Positions 7,147 to 10,818 of a stretch of DNA of 10,818 bases are shown here, one piece after another (the first letter of the stretch is position 1; the number at the start of each line of letters is the position of its first letter). The translations under genes were made by a program, and so were the position numbers. Location of the stretch: the NCBI GenBank assembly GCA_002695115.1, contig NZOA01000077.1, positions 3,497 through 14,314 on the forward strand. The letters run 5' to 3'. The notes below the pieces were generated by a model. The model saw nothing but the letters and a program-made list of their open reading frames with translations. It ran no database searches and was not told the origin of the DNA. The DNA comes from Planctomycetota bacterium. GTDB taxonomy: Bacteria; Planctomycetota; UBA8108.

Positions 7147-7173
7147 GCGTGTTCCTGTTACAATCATGCTGCG

Positions 7174-9156
7174 ATGAAGAAAAGATCGTTTTTCTCCAGA
7201 TTATTCAACCGCCGGAAGCGTGTGCCGTTCTCCATTAAGAGTGTCCTGTCTTTTTATACTAGCCTGATGGGGCGCTATTGGTACCTGCTGGGCTTCATGG
7301 CGGTATTCACCCTCTTCTACAGCGCCATTACGGCGCTGCGCCTGGGCTTCATCTCTATCGTCGTTGATGGCCTGCCGACGGCGGAGGGTAACAACACTGG
7401 CCAGTTCGCCAAGTATCTCACCCTGTTGTGGGAATGGGGTCTCCCGGAGATAGAACGCACGAATACCAATCTGCTGATCTTCCTCGGGGCGTCGATCTGC
7501 TCGATGGGTATTTTCGCGGCGGCCTGCTACTACCTCAAGGAGATGATCGCCCAACGGATGGTCGTTCACATGCTCGTCGATACACGCAAGGCTCTCTTCA
7601 GGCATCTTGCCAGCCAGTCGGTCTCCTTCTTTCACAACCGCCGCTCCGGCGACCTGCTGTCGCGCGTTACCAATGATGTCGCGATCGTCCAGGACTCCCT
7701 GCTCGGTATCTTCACGACCATGCTTCAGCAGCCCTTCCTGGTCATTTCCTACCTGGTGACGGCCTACCTGGCCAATAGCCTTCTCTTCTGGTGCACGATC
7801 CCGGCTTATTTCTTCATCATCTATCCCGTCATCAGGGCCAGTCGCAAGGTCCTGCGTCACAGCCGAAAGAGGCAGAAGAAGCTCGGGATGATCACCGATG
7901 CTCTCCAGCAGCTCTTTGGCGGCATCCGGATCGTCAAGGCATTCGGCATGGAGGAGCGGGAGCTGGCGGAGTTTGGAGAGAAAAACCGTGAGTTCCAGAG
8001 CTCGTTTCTCAAGAGCAAGAAGGCCAGGGTCTTCGGGCGTACTATCCAGGAGTTGCTCTTCAACCTCGCGCTGGCGGGCTTGTTGATTGGCGGCAGTTTT
8101 CTCATCAGCAGTCAAACGCTGACAATTGGAGATTTCTGCGGCTTCTGCATGGCGCTCATCATGCTGTTTCAGCCCGTAAAGAAAATATCCCAGTCCTGGA
8201 ACGCCGTTGTCGAGGCTCGTCCCGGGGTTGAGCGCGTCCTCGAGATTCTCAACGAGACGCCCGAGATTCGTGATACCAGCGATGCGAGCGTCTTCCCGGA
8301 GCGTTTCGAGAAGATGGCCTTCGAGGGTGTCAGCTTCACCTATCGGTCGGCTTCCGCGGAGCCGGAGGCCGCCACTCGTCTCGCGGCCGCGCTCAAAGAC
8401 GTCGATCTTGAGATCAGGGAGGGAGAGGTAGTGGCCCTGGTCGGCCCCAGCGGAAGCGGCAAGACGACCTTCGTCGATCTCGTTGCCCGTTTCTACGACC
8501 CCTCCGAGGGAAGGCTGAGCGTTGACGGGGCGGACATCCGGGATTTCCAGCACGCCTCCTATCTCGACAATATCGCTATCGTTTCCCAGGAGCCATTTCT
8601 CTTTAACACATCCATCCTGGAGAACATCCGCTATGGACGTGACTCGGCTACGGACGAGGAGGTCATACAGGCGGCGAAGGTGGCAAATGCCCACGACTTC
8701 ATCATGCTGCAGGAGGATGGCTACGAGACCGAGATCGGAGACCGGGGAATGAAGCTCTCCGGCGGCCAGCGCCAGCGCCTGACAATCGCCCGGGCGATGC
8801 TGAAGGACGCGCCGATTCTCATTCTCGATGAGGCAACCTCGGCTCTCGACAGCGAGGCGGAGAAGGAGGTCCAGGCGGGCATCAACAATCTCATACAGCG
8901 GCGTACGACCTTCGTCATCGCCCACCGTCTCTCGACGATCACCAGCGCCGACAAGATCGTCGTTCTCGAGAACGGTCATATTGTCGAGATGGGAACCCAC
9001 GAAGAGTTGCTCTCGCGGCAGGGCAGGTACCACCGGCTGTATACCTCCCAGAATCCTGATTACGTTCTCCGCCAGGAGGGCTCCCTCGCGGGCAAGCGGC
9101 CCTCCTCCTCTCCATCGGTACAAAGCGCCGAGACGGGAGAGGGTACACGGGGCTGA
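7174..9156 (+). CDS. ABC exporter, fused permease and ATPase (MsbA-like)
   Basis: A 660-residue half-transporter: six membrane segments (about 36-61, 99-121, 184-205, 206-225, 292-312, 318-335), then a nucleotide-binding domain. Seen: SFFHNRRSGDLLSRVTNDV (151-169), typical of the MsbA/lipid exporter subfamily; Walker A GPSGSGKT (424-431); Q-loop Gln472; signature LSGGQ (528-532); Walker B ending in Asp552 with catalytic Glu553; H-loop His584. It should dimerise in the inner membrane and export a lipid-linked or hydrophobic substrate. The protein is longer than typical MsbA (about 580 residues). The extra length comes from a basic N-terminus, a longer first external loop (about 65-98) and a C-terminal tail rich in Ser, Gly and charged residues. 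The neighbouring rfbB suggests lipid A core or glycan-lipid export, but a multidrug exporter is possible. No Shine-Dalgarno precedes the ATG. It ends 8 bp before the stop codon of convergent bioA. Confidence 0.88.
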   Translation: MKKRSFFSRLFNRRKRVPFSIKSVLSFYTSLMGRYWYLLGFMAVFTLFYSAITALRLGFISIVVDGLPTAEGNNTGQFAKYLTLLWEWGLPEIERTNTNLLIFLGASICSMGIFAAACYYLKEMIAQRMVVHMLVDTRKALFRHLASQSVSFFHNRRSGDLLSRVTNDVAIVQDSLLGIFTTMLQQPFLVISYLVTAYLANSLLFWCTIPAYFFIIYPVIRASRKVLRHSRKRQKKLGMITDALQQLFGGIRIVKAFGMEERELAEFGEKNREFQSSFLKSKKARVFGRTIQELLFNLALAGLLIGGSFLISSQTLTIGDFCGFCMALIMLFQPVKKISQSWNAVVEARPGVERVLEILNETPEIRDTSDASVFPERFEKMAFEGVSFTYRSASAEPEAATRLAAALKDVDLEIREGEVVALVGPSGSGKTTFVDLVARFYDPSEGRLSVDGADIRDFQHASYLDNIAIVSQEPFLFNTSILENIRYGRDSATDEEVIQAAKVANAHDFIMLQEDGYETEIGDRGMKLSGGQRQRLTIARAMLKDAPILILDEATSALDSEAEKEVQAGINNLIQRRTTFVIAHRLSTITSADKIVVLENGHIVEMGTHEELLSRQGRYHRLYTSQNPDYVLRQEGSLAGKRPSSSPSVQSAETGEGTRG

Positions 9157-9164
9157 TTCCCGCC

Positions 9165-10481
9165 CTAGAGGGTGCCGAGAACCTCCTCTATCGCGTCAAA
9201 GACGTGGTGGATTTCCGCATCGCTGATGATGTAGGGCGGCAGGAAGTAGAGCACGTTGCCAAGCGGCCTCAGGAGGATGCCTCGTTCGAGGAACTCGGAG
9301 TAGAGTTTCGGGCCGATGGCATCGAGGTAGCCGCCGCCGTCGGCGCCCGGGGGCTTGACATCCAGGGCGGCGAGGGAGCCGATGCAGCGGGGGTTGTTTA
9401 CCGTGGGCAGCTCTTGCAGTTTCGCGAGCCGTTCACCGAAGAGCTTCTCGATCCCGGCGATCCTCGCGAGGATGTTCTCTTCCTCCAGGATGTCGAGATT
9501 TTCCAGTGCCACCGCGCAGGCCAGCGCGTTGGCGGTGAAGGAGTGGCCGTGGAAGAAGGTCTTCCCCCTGTCCTCGCTGAGGAAGGATTCGTAGATCCGG
9601 TCGGTGGAGAGCGTCGCGGCCAGGGGCATGTAGCCCGCTGTGAGGGCCTTGGAGAGACAGATGATGTCGGGAACGATCGGGCCATGCTCGCAGGCGAAGA
9701 GCTTCCCGGTGCGGCCGAATCCAGTGAAGACCTCGTCGGCGATCAGCAGCGTCCCGTAATGGTCACAGAGCTCACGGATCTCGATAAGGCTTGAAGACGG
9801 CCACAGGATCATCCCGCCGGCTCCCTGGAGCATCGGTTCGATGACGACGCCGGCGATCTTGTCGCCTTCGCGCTCGAGTATCTCTTCGAGGCTGCCATCT
9901 CCCTGCGCGCCGAGACTGGCGGCCGGGGCGGCGTCCCGGGATTCTTTCCGGCCGTATTCGAAATGGCGTACCGGGAAGAAGAATGGTGAAAAGTTGGTAT
10001 GGAATACCGGCGAGCCGCCCAGCGCCATGGTTCCGAAGGTGTCGCCATGGTAGGAGTTGGTCATGGAGACGAAGAGGGTTCGGCCTTCTTCTTTCCGGTT
10101 TCTCCAGTATTGGGCGGCCATCTTCAGGCCGACCTCCACCGCGGTCGAGCCATCGTCGGAATAGAAGCAGTGGTCGAGTTCGCCCGGCGTGATGGCCGCC
10201 AGCCGGGCGGCCAGCTTGGCGGCTCCCGGGTGGGTCGCTCCGGCGAAGATCACCTGTTGGAGCTTCTCCACCTGGCGGCTGAGAGCGCTGTTGAGCCGGG
10301 GGTTGGAGTGTCCGAGTGAGTTCACCCACCAGGAGGAGATCCCATCGAGGATCTTTTTCCCATCGGAGGTGTAGAGGTAGACGCCTTCAGCGCGCTCAAT
10401 TCCAAGCGGAGGCGGAGCGTTGAGCATCTGCGTATAGGGGTGCCAGGCGTGGACTCGGTCGTCTTCTTTCCAGTCGGTCAT
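9165..10481 (-). CDS. bioA: Adenosylmethionine-8-amino-7-oxononanoate aminotransferase
   Basis: 438 residues from the ATG at 10481. BioA moves an amino group, normally from S-adenosylmethionine, to 7-keto-8-aminopelargonate, making 7,8-diaminopelargonate for biotin synthesis in the cytoplasm. Seen: AWHPYTQM (12-19), the BioA start signature; ISSWWVNSLGHSNPRLN (48-64); the SYHGDTFGTMALGG segment (143-156) with Tyr144; IADEVFTGFGRTGKLFACE (247-265) with Asp249 contacting the PLP nitrogen; Lys278 in LSKALTAG (276-283), the PLP Schiff-base lysine; and RPLGN (405-409) near the carboxylate-binding arginine. The frame stays open upstream to an ATG at 10601, but that extension overlaps the end of bioD and is not conserved in character. 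No Shine-Dalgarno lies before the chosen start. bioD precedes it by 88 bp on the same strand, so an operon is likely. Confidence 0.95.
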   Translation of the reverse strand: MTDWKEDDRVHAWHPYTQMLNAPPPLGIERAEGVYLYTSDGKKILDGISSWWVNSLGHSNPRLNSALSRQVEKLQQVIFAGATHPGAAKLAARLAAITPGELDHCFYSDDGSTAVEVGLKMAAQYWRNRKEEGRTLFVSMTNSYHGDTFGTMALGGSPVFHTNFSPFFFPVRHFEYGRKESRDAAPAASLGAQGDGSLEEILEREGDKIAGVVIEPMLQGAGGMILWPSSSLIEIRELCDHYGTLLIADEVFTGFGRTGKLFACEHGPIVPDIICLSKALTAGYMPLAATLSTDRIYESFLSEDRGKTFFHGHSFTANALACAVALENLDILEEENILARIAGIEKLFGERLAKLQELPTVNNPRCIGSLAALDVKPPGADGGGYLDAIGPKLYSEFLERGILLRPLGNVLYFLPPYIISDAEIHHVFDAIEEVLGTL

Positions 10482-10493
10482 GGACCGGAGGAT

Positions 10494-10515
10494 ACCCGTG
10501 CGAGGCGGGTTTTTT
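10494..10515 (+). terminator. Weak terminator-like hairpin in the bioD-bioA gap, plus orientation
   Basis: ACCCG (10494-10498) can pair with CGGGT (10506-10510) across a 7-base loop, followed directly by six T residues (10510-10515). The T run makes it a terminator only for transcription on the plus strand, opposite to bioD and bioA. The stem is only five base pairs. It may block antisense transcription from the convergent plus-strand genes, or be chance. Confidence 0.25.
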
Positions 10516-10569
10516 AAGCAAGATTTCCAGGGGTTGGCCGGGAAGGAAGGCGCGTGGGCTGCCGCTTTC

Positions 10570-10818
10570 TCAGGCCTCGAAGTAACGCTTGAGATGTCCA
10601 CGGCTGTCGAAACGCCGGGCGGCCTTCTCGATCGAGGCTCGGCCGAGCCTCGGGATCCACTCGAGCTCAGCGATTACCTTGACGTCTCCGTACTTCTCGA
10701 TGGCGGCCTTGTTCTCCTTGTCCCGGGGGCCGACCATGACCACCCCGGCGAGGCTCAGCTCCCGTTCCCGGATAGCTTCGAGGCTCAGCAGGGTGTGGTT
10801 GATCGTTCCGAGTCCGCT
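10570..10818 (-). CDS. bioD: Dethiobiotin synthetase, C-terminal part (5' end outside window)
   Basis: Read on the minus strand, the frame is open from the window edge to a TGA at 10572-10570, giving the last 82 residues. They begin SGLGTINHTLLSLEAIRER and continue through LAGVVMVGP, IEKYGDVKVIAELEWIPRLG and a short C-terminal helix ending HLKRYFEA. The GLGTINHT segment is the conserved BioD motif in which Thr and Asn contact the ATP and substrate region; the VVMVGP strand resembles the nucleotide-base-binding part of the family (often VVLN). BioD carboxylates 7,8-diaminopelargonate with CO2 and ATP to form dethiobiotin, the step directly after BioA. The family is usually about 220-240 residues, so roughly two thirds including the P-loop is missing from view. 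It precedes bioA by 88 bp on the same strand. Confidence 0.85.
   Translation of the reverse strand, partial: SGLGTINHTLLSLEAIRERELSLAGVVMVGPRDKENKAAIEKYGDVKVIAELEWIPRLGRASIEKAARRFDSRGHLKRYFEA

Noticed and set aside
7145..7164. TTGCGT...TACAAT as a promoter for the ABC exporter gene
   Set aside because: The spacing between the two hexamers is only 8 bases, far below the 16-18 needed.
7201..9123. A 640-codon open frame on the minus strand inside the ABC exporter gene
   Set aside because: It lies wholly antisense to a gene with every ABC motif intact, resembles no family, and is explained by the GC-rich third codon positions of the exporter gene.
9772..10329. A 185-codon alternative minus-strand frame within bioA
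   Set aside because: It is in another frame of the same strand, rich in Arg, Pro and Gly, and overlaps conserved BioA motifs; a typical frame shadow.
10482..10601. 40-residue N-terminal extension of BioA
   Set aside because: It overlaps the bioD stop codon region and precedes the conserved BioA beginning; composition is unlike the family.

Overview
The window is a moderately GC-rich bacterial chromosome segment. It is densely packed with protein genes and shows no tRNA, rRNA, insertion sequence, CRISPR array or phage gene. An MsbA-type lipid/exporter ABC protein beside a dTDP-glucose 4,6-dehydratase suggests a Gram-negative envelope with surface polysaccharide. The left-hand regulator is built like the large kinase/ATPase/TPR/GAF/Fis proteins of environmental lineages such as Deltaproteobacteria and candidate phyla. 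I cannot name the phylum from sequence alone; this placement is inference.

Layout from left to right. (1) Positions 1-2928 (+) hold the C-terminal part of a very large signalling regulator: TPR repeats, a GAF domain, a GGDEF-like domain that has lost its catalytic motif, and a Fis-type helix-turn-helix. (2) Positions 2958-3767 (-) encode a PIG-L/LmbE zinc deacetylase, divergent across only 45 bp from (3) positions 3813-4559 (+), an uncharacterised protein with gamma-glutamylcyclotransferase-like motifs. (4) Positions 4571-5800 (-) encode an EboE-like TIM-barrel protein without other ebo genes in view. (5) A 270-bp divergent intergenic region separates it from (6) rfbB/rmlB, 6071-7096 (+), followed 77 bp later by (7) an MsbA-like ABC exporter, 7174-9156 (+). 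(8) On the minus strand lie bioA (9165-10481) and, upstream of it, the C-terminal end of bioD (10570 to beyond the window edge).

Three functional themes can be read. RfbB and the ABC exporter fit surface glycan or lipid production. BioD and BioA catalyse consecutive late steps of biotin synthesis and are probably co-transcribed. The PIG-L/GGCT-like divergent pair combines two hydrolytic fold families that both occur in low-molecular-weight thiol metabolism, although neither substrate can be assigned here. Convergent gene pairs end within 8-29 bp of each other (2928/2958, 4559/4571, 9156/9165). The points most worth following are the degenerate GGDEF domain in the regulator, the GGCT-like/PIG-L pair, the orphan EboE, and an exact 12-bp repeat found in the intergenic regions before rfbB and before the ABC exporter gene.
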